NCBI GenBank assembly: GCA_904419295.1
Contig: CAJFRA010000017.1
Location: 1 to 47,618, forward strand
DNA length: 47,618 nucleotides
Reading direction: 5' to 3'
Origin: Candidatus Pseudobutyricicoccus lothianensis
GTDB taxonomy: Bacteria; Bacillota; Clostridia; Oscillospirales; Butyricicoccaceae
Of the stretch, positions 33,735 to 40,677 are shown in pieces. Below the pieces are notes generated by a model. That model was not told where the DNA came from. It saw only the letters and a list, made by a program, of their open reading frames with translations, and did not search any database. Made by a program: the position numbers and the translations under genes. Each line of letters begins with the position of its first letter. Within the stretch, counting starts at the first letter, position 1.

Positions 33735-34655
33735 CTAGGCGCCTTTGCCGGCAATGCCGGCCATGTGGTGCAGTGCCCGGCCAATGTCGCCGCCGATGGG
33801 AATGGCCTTGTCCCGGATCTTTTCCGGCACAGAGGGGTAATCCCGGTTCATGCGGATGAGCTTGGCTTTGGGCCACAGCCACGTCAGGCGCTGGAAGGGA
33901 TGGCGGATCATGCCCGGCGTGTTGAACCCCACGCCCAGCTCCAAAAACACCGTCCGCCTTTCCGAAGCTTTTTTCAGGAAATCCTCAAAAGGCCCTTTGT
34001 TGGCCATGGTCTCCTCTGGCACAAAACAATCCGGCCCGCGCACGTTCTGCACAGCCGGGGCGCCGCAGTAGGGGCACCGGGGCAGGTCCTCGGGGCGGCA
34101 GGCAAAGGTCTCCGGGTCTGTGTGGGCCGCGATCTGCCGGAAAACGGCTTCCCCATCCCAGGTCTGGTGGCAGCAGGGCACGCTGCATTGCAGCTTGGTC
34201 ACATCCCCCTGGGGCGCGAAGATCCGGCAGGGGTCAAAGCCGGCCTTCCAAAACTGCCGGTCGATGTTGCTGGTGAGGATGAAATAGTCCCGGCCCTCCA
34301 CCAGCTCCCGCAAGTCATCATAGCAGGGCACCACCGGGTAATCGATGCAGGCCCACAGCACTTCGGCCGCTGTCATGGCCCAGCGCTGGGTCTCGGTCCG
34401 CGCCGGGTCCCACAGGGCCTGCCACAGGTGATCGTATCCTTTGGCCGCCAAGGCGGGGAACTGTTCTTCCAGCACCTGGCGGCTCATATAGTCCATGCCG
34501 CCGGCAGCCGAAAGGCCGGCCGCACCGCCGATGACGATGCACTCCGCCTGCCGGAGCCACCGGACGGCCCGTTCCAGATCGGCTGTGTTGTCGCAGGCGG
34601 CCAGCCGCGCCGCTTCTTCTGCATAGGCAGCCATCCGCTTTTGATAATTGGTCAT
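33735..34655 (-). CDS. Sir2-family protein, class M-like, with Gln for the catalytic His
   Basis: The 306-residue protein has a sirtuin Rossmann core: GGAAGLSAAGGMDY (43-56) in place of the usual GAGxSxxSGIPDFR, TSNIDRQF (128-135), and zinc-finger Cys pairs at 157/161 and 194/197 (CPYCGAP). The position of the general-base His in deacetylases (HGN/HGS) reads Q149-G150-D151. Class M sirtuins (SirTM), which ADP-ribosylate lipoylated carrier proteins, also have Gln here and a GLSxxAG-type loop. An ADP-ribosyltransferase role is therefore more likely than deacetylation, but this is inference. The GcvH-L, LplA2 and macrodomain partners of SirTM operons are not in the window. It has its own promoter. 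Confidence 0.8.
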   Translation of the reverse strand: MTNYQKRMAAYAEEAARLAACDNTADLERAVRWLRQAECIVIGGAAGLSAAGGMDYMSRQVLEEQFPALAAKGYDHLWQALWDPARTETQRWAMTAAEVLWACIDYPVVPCYDDLRELVEGRDYFILTSNIDRQFWKAGFDPCRIFAPQGDVTKLQCSVPCCHQTWDGEAVFRQIAAHTDPETFACRPEDLPRCPYCGAPAVQNVRGPDCFVPEETMANKGPFEDFLKKASERRTVFLELGVGFNTPGMIRHPFQRLTWLWPKAKLIRMNRDYPSVPEKIRDKAIPIGGDIGRALHHMAGIAGKGA

Positions 34656-34679
34656 AGGACACCGCTCCTCTCCCTTTGT

Positions 34680-34708
34680 ATTGTACTATGGCGGGCAAAA
34701 GGGCGCAA
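34680..34708 (-). promoter_or_regulatory. Promoter of the sirtuin gene
   Basis: Minus-strand TTGCGC (34703-34708), 17-base spacer, TACAAT (34680-34685), 25 bases before the ATG. It lies just after the terminators of the small gene upstream. Confidence 0.5.
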
Positions 34709-34726
34709 GCGGTGCCCGGGGGAAAA

Positions 34727-34757
34727 GAAAAATGCCGCATCCATAGATGCCGCATCC
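34727..34757 (-). terminator. Second terminator after the 31-codon gene, with a direct repeat
   Basis: Two 11-base direct copies of ATGCCGCATCC (34732-34742 and 34747-34757), each nearly self-complementary, end on the minus strand in a T-rich run (34727-34731). With the stem at 34759-34777 this makes a tandem terminator. Confidence 0.45.
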
Positions 34758-34758
34758 G

Positions 34759-34777
34759 AAAAAGCCACTTTTGTGGC
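34759..34777 (-). terminator. First terminator after the 31-codon gene
   Basis: GCCAC (34764-34768) pairs with GTGGC (34773-34777) around a four-base loop, followed on the minus strand by five T (34759-34763). It lies 25 bases past the stop of the small gene. Confidence 0.7.
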
Positions 34778-34801
34778 AGTGGTTTGGTTGGCGGTGCCCG
34801 C

Positions 34802-34897
34802 TTACTTCTCGCTGACGCGGGGCGGCTCGTTGCCAAAGATGAAATCATCCAGGTCCTCTGTGCCGCATGTCCGTACCGCAATTTGCAACTTGTTCAT
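34802..34897 (-). CDS. Unrecognised 31-residue peptide gene
   Basis: An ATG at 34897 preceded 5 bases upstream by a near-perfect AAAGGAGG (34903-34910) opens a 31-codon frame ending in TAA at 34802-34804. The peptide starts MNKLQIAVRTCGTED; its second half is acidic then Pro-rich (DDFIFGNEPPR) and ends in EK. It has one Cys at residue 11 and no membrane segment. It has a good promoter at 34930-34958 and one or two terminators, so it looks like a complete monocistronic transcription unit. It is not recognised. A modified-peptide precursor, a small regulator of the divergent nrdJ, or a signalling peptide are all open. No radical SAM, peptidase or export gene sits beside it. Confidence 0.7.
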   Translation of the reverse strand: MNKLQIAVRTCGTEDLDDFIFGNEPPRVSEK

Positions 34898-34929
34898 GAT
34901 TGCCTCCTTTCTCCCATGTTCCGGGGTTC

Positions 34930-34958
34930 AGTATAACCATGTCTATGCACAATAACAA
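34930..34958 (-). promoter_or_regulatory. Promoter of the 31-codon gene
   Basis: Minus-strand TTGTTA (34953-34958), exactly 17 bases, TATACT (34930-34935), 33 bases before the ATG. Its -35 is 45 bases from the -35 of the divergent nrdJ promoter. Confidence 0.75.
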
Positions 34959-35003
34959 CAAAATCTGTGTAAATTATCTGTGAAGTTTCTCGCCTCCGCA
35001 TCA

Positions 35004-35032
35004 TTGACAGTCTCCCCACCGGATACTACAAT
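35004..35032 (+). promoter_or_regulatory. Promoter of nrdJ
   Basis: A perfect TTGACA (35004-35009), 17-base spacer and TACAAT (35027-35032). Transcription would start near 35039, leaving a leader of about 98 bases, too short for a cobalamin riboswitch. The -10 is embedded in the AT-rich palindrome-like box described separately. Confidence 0.85.
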
Positions 35033-35040
35033 ATATAGCG
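35026..35040 (+). promoter_or_regulatory. NrdR-box-like sequence over the nrdJ -10
   Basis: CTACAATATATAGCG overlaps the -10 hexamer and resembles one NrdR box (ACAxWATATATxGT type), the site by which NrdR represses ribonucleotide reductase genes. A second box at the usual three-turn spacing is not clear, so this is tentative. Confidence 0.3.
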
Positions 35041-35136
35041 AATCTATCCGATATGATACACAAGTTACGGTAGAGATAAACAAGGCGGCGGCTCGGCCGG
35101 GCGCCGGAAGGAAACCGATGAGGAAGAGGAGCGACG

Positions 35137-37434
35137 ATGAAAATAACAAAAAACGCCCAGACTGTGCTGGAAAAACGCTATTTGATCCGCGATGCGGAAA
35201 ACAAACCGGTGGAAACAGTGCCCCAGCTCTTTGAGCGTGTGGCCAATGCCATTGCCCAGGCCGACCGGCAATACGACCCCAAAGCCGACGTGGACCAGAC
35301 GGCCCGGGCCTTTTACCAGGCCATGACCAACCTGGAGTTCCTGCCCAACTCCCCCACCCTGATGAACGCAGGCCGCCCCCTGGGCCAGCTTTCCGCCTGC
35401 TTTGTGCTGCCGGTGGAAGATTCGATGGAAGAGATCTTTGAAGCGGTGAAGCAAGCGGCCCTGATCCACAAATCCGGCGGCGGCACCGGCTTCTCCTTTT
35501 CCCGCCTGCGCCCCAAGGGAAGCGTGGTCAATTCCACCGGCGGCGTGGCGTCGGGCCCCATCAGCTTTATGAAAGTGTTCAACACCGCCACCGAAGCCGT
35601 CAAGCAGGGCGGCACCCGGCGGGGCGCCAACATGGGCATTTTGCAAGTGGACCACCCGGATATTCTGGAGTTCATCGATTGCAAAAGCGACAACGGCGAG
35701 ATCAACAACTTTAACATTTCCGTGGCCATCACCGAAGCTTTTATGGAGGCGGCCCTGAAGGGTGAAGATTACGACCTGGTGGAGCCCCACACCGGCCGGG
35801 TGGCCGGCCAGCTCAACGCCCGGGAAGTGTTCGACAAGATCGTGGACGCGGCCTGGCGCAACGGCGAGCCCGGCATCGTGTTCATCGACCGGCTGAACCG
35901 GGATAACGTGGTGCCCTCCCAGGGCCGCATCGAATCCACAAACCCCTGCGGCGAACAGCCCCTGCTGCCCTATGAATCCTGCAACCTGGGCTCCATCAAC
36001 CTGGTGGAGATGGTGCAGCAGTCCGGCGGCAAATACCAGGTGGATTGGGACAAGCTGGCCCGCACGGTGGACCTGGCCGTGCATTTTCTGGACAATGTGA
36101 TCGAGGTGAACAAATACCCCATCCCCCAGATCGACCAGGTGACGAAAAAGACCCGCAAAGTGGGCCTTGGCGTCATGGGCTTTGCCGACATGCTGATGCT
36201 GCTGGGCATTGCCTACAATTCCCCGGAAGGCGTGGAGATGGGCCAGCGGCTGATGGCCTTCATCCAGCAGCACGCCAAAGCGGCCTCCCGCAAACTGGCG
36301 GCGGAGCGCGGCGCTTTCCCCCTGTTCGGCGAGAGCATCTACCGGGAAGAAGAGCCCATCCGCAACGCCACGGTCACCACCATTGCCCCCACGGGCACCC
36401 TGTCCATCATCGCCGGCGTCTCCGGCGGCGTGGAGCCCCTGTTCGCCTTTGCTTTCATCCGCAACGTGATGGATGGAGACGAACTGATCGAAGTGCATCC
36501 CATCCTGCGGGCCGAGCTGGAGCGCCGCGGCTTGTACAGCGATGAATTGATGAAAAAGATCATCGCCGAAGGCTCTTTGCAGCACATCCCCGAGATCCCG
36601 GAGGACATCAAGCGGGTGTTCGTCTGCGCCCACGACGTGTCGCCCGAATGGCACATCCGCATGCAGGCGGCCTTCCAGCAGAATACGGACAACGCCGTCT
36701 CCAAGACCGTCAACTTCCCCAACGCCGCCACCCGGGAGGAAGTGCGCCAGGTCTATGAGCTGGCCTACCGCCTGGGCTGCAAAGGCGTGACCATCTACCG
36801 GGATGGCAGCCGGGAATCCCAGGTGCTCAACATCGGCAAAGTGAACAACAAAGAGGAAAAGCCTGCCGCCTGTGAAGCCTGCGAATACCAGGAGGAGCTG
36901 CGGCGCCGCACCGAGGAGAGCCGCAAGGCCCTGGAGCCCCGGCCCCGGCCCGAAGTGACCATGGGGCTGACGGAAAAGGTGAAGATCGGCTGCGGCAACT
37001 TGTATGTGACGGTCAATTACGATGAAAACGGCATCTGCGAGGTGTTCACCAACACGGGCCGCCACGGCGGCTGCCCCTCCCAGAGCGAGGCCACGGCCCG
37101 GCTGGTCTCCATCGCCCTGCGCAGCGGCATGGACGTGCAGACCATCATCGACCAGCTGAAAGGCATCCGCTGCCCCTCCACCATCCGGCAGCCGGGCATG
37201 AAGGTGACATCCTGCCCCGACGCCATCGCCCGCACCATCGAAAAGGTGATGCGCAGCCAAAACGGCAGCCCGGTGCCCCAGGCGGTGCGCCAAATGGAAC
37301 AGGAGCTGAACGCCGCCCAGCCCCCGGTGAAGGAGACCGACACCATGCGCTATTGCCCGGAATGCGGCGCGCCGGTCCTCCACGAAGGCGGCTGCGTCAT
37401 CTGCCGCCAATGCGGCTACTCCAAGTGCGGCTGA
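35137..37434 (+). CDS. nrdJ: Adenosylcobalamin-dependent (class II) ribonucleotide reductase
   Basis: NrdJ reduces ribonucleotides to deoxyribonucleotides using a B12-generated thiyl radical and works with or without oxygen. The 765-residue protein shows FLPNSPTLMNAGRPLGQLSAC, SGGGTGFSFSRLRP, and the active-site NPCGEQPLLPYESCNLGSIN. It also has TIAPTGTLSIIAGVSGGVEP, a TSCPD domain (TSCPDAIARTIEKVM) and a C-terminal zinc ribbon (YCPECGAP...CRQCGYSKCG). No N-terminal ATP-cone is seen. GAGGAG lies 7 bases before the ATG. It is monocistronic, divergent from the 31-codon gene. The organism must make or import B12. Confidence 0.96.
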   Translation: MKITKNAQTVLEKRYLIRDAENKPVETVPQLFERVANAIAQADRQYDPKADVDQTARAFYQAMTNLEFLPNSPTLMNAGRPLGQLSACFVLPVEDSMEEIFEAVKQAALIHKSGGGTGFSFSRLRPKGSVVNSTGGVASGPISFMKVFNTATEAVKQGGTRRGANMGILQVDHPDILEFIDCKSDNGEINNFNISVAITEAFMEAALKGEDYDLVEPHTGRVAGQLNAREVFDKIVDAAWRNGEPGIVFIDRLNRDNVVPSQGRIESTNPCGEQPLLPYESCNLGSINLVEMVQQSGGKYQVDWDKLARTVDLAVHFLDNVIEVNKYPIPQIDQVTKKTRKVGLGVMGFADMLMLLGIAYNSPEGVEMGQRLMAFIQQHAKAASRKLAAERGAFPLFGESIYREEEPIRNATVTTIAPTGTLSIIAGVSGGVEPLFAFAFIRNVMDGDELIEVHPILRAELERRGLYSDELMKKIIAEGSLQHIPEIPEDIKRVFVCAHDVSPEWHIRMQAAFQQNTDNAVSKTVNFPNAATREEVRQVYELAYRLGCKGVTIYRDGSRESQVLNIGKVNNKEEKPAACEACEYQEELRRRTEESRKALEPRPRPEVTMGLTEKVKIGCGNLYVTVNYDENGICEVFTNTGRHGGCPSQSEATARLVSIALRSGMDVQTIIDQLKGIRCPSTIRQPGMKVTSCPDAIARTIEKVMRSQNGSPVPQAVRQMEQELNAAQPPVKETDTMRYCPECGAPVLHEGGCVICRQCGYSKCG

Positions 37435-37480
37435 TCCCGGCGCCGGCCGGCTGTACTGTAAAATAAACCAAGGAAAAAGC

Positions 37481-37512
37481 AATGCCCAGGACACGTGTCC
37501 TGGGCATTTTTC
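37481..37512. terminator. Terminator between nrdJ and gnd
   Basis: A fully palindromic 28 bases (37481-37508, AATGCCCAGGACAC and its complement) followed by T to 37511; an A-rich run on the other side lets it serve the convergent gnd gene too. Confidence 0.88.
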
Positions 37513-37527
37513 TGCTGTAAAGCTGCC

Positions 37528-38925
37528 TCAAAACCAGCTGCGGTGGAAGTGCCCTTCCCGGTCCACCCGTTCAAAGGTGTGGGCCCCAAAATAATCCCGC
37601 TGCGCCTGGAGCAGCGCCGCTGTGCCCACCGGGTCCCGCAGGCCGTCGTAGTAGCTCAGGGCGCTGAACAGGGCCGGGCAGGCCACGCCGCCCTGGGCGG
37701 CGGCAGCCGCCACCCGCCGCCAGGCGGGCAGATACCGGGCCAGCGCCTGTGCAAAGTAGGGGGCCAGCAGCAGATTGGGCAGATCCGGCTGCTCTTGGTA
37801 TGCCTGCCGGATCTTGTTGAGGAATTGGGCCCGGATGATGCAGCCGCCCCGGAACAGGCCGGCAATGGAGGCATAATCCAGCTGCCAACCGTATTCCGCC
37901 GCCCCTTGCTTCAAGATGGCAAAACCCTGGGCATAGGCGCACAGCTTGCCGCAATACAGCGCCCGGCGCACATCTTCCGCCAGCGTCTCCCAGCCCTCCC
38001 GCACCGGCTGGGCCGCCCCTTCCAGCGCCCGGGCAGCCTGCTGCCGCTGCTCCTCCAGGCCGGAGAGGTAACGGGCGCTGACCGCCTCCTGGATGGTGGG
38101 GGCCGGCACCCCCAGATCCAGGCTCTGCTGGGCCGTCCATTTGCCGGTGCCCTTGCTGCCCGCTTTGCCCCGGATCACATCCACCATGGGCAGGCCCGTC
38201 TGCTCATCCTGCTGGCACAGGATGTCCGCCGTGATCTCCACCAGGTAGCTTTTCAGCTCGCCTTGGTCCCACTGTGCAAACAGCCGGCCAATGGCCGCGG
38301 GGGAAAGGCCGCCCAGGCGGCGCAGCAGGCCGTAGGCTTCGCCGATCAGCTGCATATCGGCGTATTCAATGCCATTGTGCACCATTTTGACAAAATGGCC
38401 CGCCCCGTTTTCGCCGATGTAGGCACAGCAGGGTTCCCCTTCGGCTACGGCGGCAGCCTGGGTCAGGAGCGGGCCGATCTGCTGCCAGGCATCCCGGGCG
38501 CAGCCCGGCAGGATGGCGGCCCCGTGGCGGGCCCCTTCCTCGCCGCCGGAGATGCCCACCCCGGCAAACCGGATGCCCCTGGCCCGGCATTCTTCCGCCC
38601 GCCGCATGGTGTCTTTGAAAAAAGAGTTGCCGCCGTCCATCACGATATCCCCCGGTTCCAGGTAGGGCAGCAAGCTGTGCAGCGTGTCATCCACCGGCTG
38701 TCCTGCTTTGACCATCAGCAGGATCTTCCGCGGCTTTTCCAGCAGGCCGCACAGCTCCTCCAGGCTCTGGGCGCCCTGCAGCCGTTTGCCCGGGTTCTCC
38801 GCCAAAAAATCGGCGGTGACTTGCCACGTCCGGTTGTACACCGCCACCCGGCGGCCTTTTTCCTCCCAATTCAGCGCCAAGTTCCGGCCCATGACGGCCA
38901 GCCCCACCACTGCGATCTCACACAT
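37528..38925 (-). CDS. gnd: 6-phosphogluconate dehydrogenase, decarboxylating
   Basis: Gnd oxidises 6-phosphogluconate to ribulose-5-phosphate, CO2 and NADPH. The 465-residue protein has the Rossmann motif VVGLAVMGRNLALNWEEKG, DGGNSFFKDT, GISGGEEGARHGAAILPG, the catalytic HFVKMVHNGIEY, GTGKWTAQQSLDLGVPAPTI, and the C-terminal RDYFGAHTFERVDREGHFHR. GGAGG (38934-38938) is 8 bases before ATG 38925, which overlaps the gntK stop by 8 bases. The open frame continues upstream as a shadow of gntK. With gntK it forms a two-step gluconate path into the pentose phosphate pathway. Confidence 0.97.
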   Translation of the reverse strand: MCEIAVVGLAVMGRNLALNWEEKGRRVAVYNRTWQVTADFLAENPGKRLQGAQSLEELCGLLEKPRKILLMVKAGQPVDDTLHSLLPYLEPGDIVMDGGNSFFKDTMRRAEECRARGIRFAGVGISGGEEGARHGAAILPGCARDAWQQIGPLLTQAAAVAEGEPCCAYIGENGAGHFVKMVHNGIEYADMQLIGEAYGLLRRLGGLSPAAIGRLFAQWDQGELKSYLVEITADILCQQDEQTGLPMVDVIRGKAGSKGTGKWTAQQSLDLGVPAPTIQEAVSARYLSGLEEQRQQAARALEGAAQPVREGWETLAEDVRRALYCGKLCAYAQGFAILKQGAAEYGWQLDYASIAGLFRGGCIIRAQFLNKIRQAYQEQPDLPNLLLAPYFAQALARYLPAWRRVAAAAAQGGVACPALFSALSYYDGLRDPVGTAALLQAQRDYFGAHTFERVDREGHFHRSWF

Positions 38926-40408
38926 TGTCTTCTCCTCCATTCGCGTTGCCATACAAACGGCTGTATATGGTCTGGTACCGGCCATAGGCCTGCTGCCAGG
39001 CATCGGCCTGGCCCGGCGCCGGCTCATAGGTCTGGCCGGCCTCCATGGAGGGCAGCCGTTCCCCCAGCCGGATGCGCCCCAGGGCGCACATGGCCAGGTA
39101 AGCCGCCCCCAGCACCGTGGCCTCCTTTTCCCGGGGCACATCCACCGGCAGGCCGAACAGGTCCGCCTGCATCTGGAGCCACACCGGGGAGTTGGCATAG
39201 CCGCCGCTGGCCAGCAGCCTGGGGGGCGCAAAGCCCCGCTGCCGCAGCAGTTCATACAAGCTGTACAGGCGGAAGAGCACGCCCTCCATGGCGGCGCGGA
39301 CCACGTGGGGAGCGCCATGGGACACCCGCAGCCCATGGAGCGTGCCGCTGGCCCCGCTGTTCCAATCCGGGGAGCGCTCGCCGGTGAGGGCGGGCACAAA
39401 AGTCAGCCCCTGGCACCCCACAGGCACCCCGGCCGCCCACTGGTCAAACAAAGGGTATGCTTCCCCCCGGCCGCCCATGGGCCGCCAAAAGGCATCCCGC
39501 AGCCACTTGAGCACCAGCCCGCCGTTGTTGATGGCGCCGCCCACCGCCCACAGGCCGCCGGCGAAACAGTAGCTCCACAGCCGCAGCTCCTCGTCTTCAT
39601 AGGGGGTGGGCAGCATGGTGCGCAGGGCGCCGCTGGTGCCGATGGTGGAAGTCATGGCGCTTCCGTCGAACACCCCGCTGCCCACATTGGCCAGCACCCC
39701 GTCGGTGGAGCCCAGGCAGAAGGGGGTATCTGCCGGCAGCCCCAAAGCCTCCGCCGCCCCGGGCGCCATCCCCCGCAGCACCAGGGTGCAGGGGGCCGGC
39801 CGGCCCAGCCGGTCCGCCTCCACCCCCACGGCGGCCAGCACCTCCGGTTCCCATTGGAAGGTGTGCATATCCAGCAGCCCCATGGAGGATGCGTCGGAAT
39901 AATCCACCAGATCTTCGCCAAAGAGGCGGTGTACCAAAAACTCCTTCAGCGTCACGAACCGGCGGGCTTTTTCAAAGACCTCCGGCCGGCACTCCCGGAG
40001 CCACAGCAGCTTGGCCGCCGGGCTCATGGGGTGGGCCAGCCGGCAGCCGGTGCGGCGGTAGAACCGGCGGATCTGGGGGTGGTTCCCCAATGTTTCCGCC
40101 TGTTTGGCCGCCCGGGTATCTGCCCAGGTGATGGCTTGGGTCAGCGGCCGCCACTGCCCGTCCACCGCCAGCAGGGAGTGCATGAACACGCTGAGCCCGC
40201 AGCCCTCCACCTGCCGGCCGGCACAGCAATTTTTCACCACTTGGCAAAAGGCCTGCCACAGGTCTTCCACATCCAGTTCCGCCTGGCCGGGGGCTTGGGC
40301 GGCCAAGGTGTATTCCCGGCTTTCCACAGCCTGGCGGCGGCCTTTTTCGTCATACAGCGCGCAGCGGACGCTGGAAGTCCCCACGTCGATCCCCAAAAAC
40401 AAACTCAT
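38918..40408 (-). CDS. gntK: Gluconokinase (FGGY family)
   Basis: GntK phosphorylates gluconate to 6-phosphogluconate, the substrate of Gnd next to it. The 496-residue FGGY kinase shows the N-terminal ATP-site SLFLGIDVGTSSVRCALYD, the substrate region AITWADTRAAKQAE, TSTIGTSGALRTM, and the late ALTGERSPDWNSGASG and ASGGYANSPVWLQM. It matches the Bacillus GntK type, not the small P-loop type. ATG 40408 with AGGAA about 8 bases upstream is chosen; the frame runs on upstream without similarity. No gluconate permease or GntR regulator is in the window. Confidence 0.92.
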   Translation of the reverse strand: MSLFLGIDVGTSSVRCALYDEKGRRQAVESREYTLAAQAPGQAELDVEDLWQAFCQVVKNCCAGRQVEGCGLSVFMHSLLAVDGQWRPLTQAITWADTRAAKQAETLGNHPQIRRFYRRTGCRLAHPMSPAAKLLWLRECRPEVFEKARRFVTLKEFLVHRLFGEDLVDYSDASSMGLLDMHTFQWEPEVLAAVGVEADRLGRPAPCTLVLRGMAPGAAEALGLPADTPFCLGSTDGVLANVGSGVFDGSAMTSTIGTSGALRTMLPTPYEDEELRLWSYCFAGGLWAVGGAINNGGLVLKWLRDAFWRPMGGRGEAYPLFDQWAAGVPVGCQGLTFVPALTGERSPDWNSGASGTLHGLRVSHGAPHVVRAAMEGVLFRLYSLYELLRQRGFAPPRLLASGGYANSPVWLQMQADLFGLPVDVPREKEATVLGAAYLAMCALGRIRLGERLPSMEAGQTYEPAPGQADAWQQAYGRYQTIYSRLYGNANGGEDNV

Positions 40409-40545
40409 GTTCCGCTTCCTCATCTCTTTGCATATTTTGCTTTTTTGTCCCAGATCTCTTGACAAAAAAGGTCTTTTGTAAAGGTTTTATTACTTTTTGT
40501 TGAAGATTCGCACCTTTGCATAGGCCTGTTCTCTCCCTGCAACTG

Positions 40546-40612
40546 TTATCCACAGCGCGGGGTTTTCCCTTCTATCAACAAGTTGTCCACAGTATCCACA
40601 GAGTTATCCACA
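40546..40612 (+). other. Cluster of DnaA-box sequences
   Basis: Two perfect DnaA boxes TTATCCACA (40546-40554 and 40604-40612) flank TTGTCCACA (40583-40591) and GTATCCACA (40592-40600), each one base off consensus, and a looser CTATCAACA (40572-40580). All point the same way. An AT-rich stretch (about 40475-40505) lies just upstream. The cluster fills the intergenic region between gntK and the yifB-like gene. It could be a replication origin, a DnaA-titrating site, or a DnaA-controlled promoter. No dnaA, dnaN or rpmH is near, which makes the main origin less likely. Confidence 0.75.
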
Positions 40613-40677
40613 TCCCGGTTTCTCGTTTTATGTCAACCAACCATCCATTCCATGCATAAACAGACCGTTATCGGCTT

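Noticed and set aside
34802..34897. AgrD-type autoinducer precursor
   Set aside because: One Cys and an acidic Pro-containing tail are loosely similar, but the N-terminal amphipathic helix and hydrophobic ring are lacking and no agrB lies beside it.
35040..35136. Cobalamin riboswitch in the nrdJ leader
   Set aside because: The leader is under 100 bases and no B12-box-like sequence is visible.
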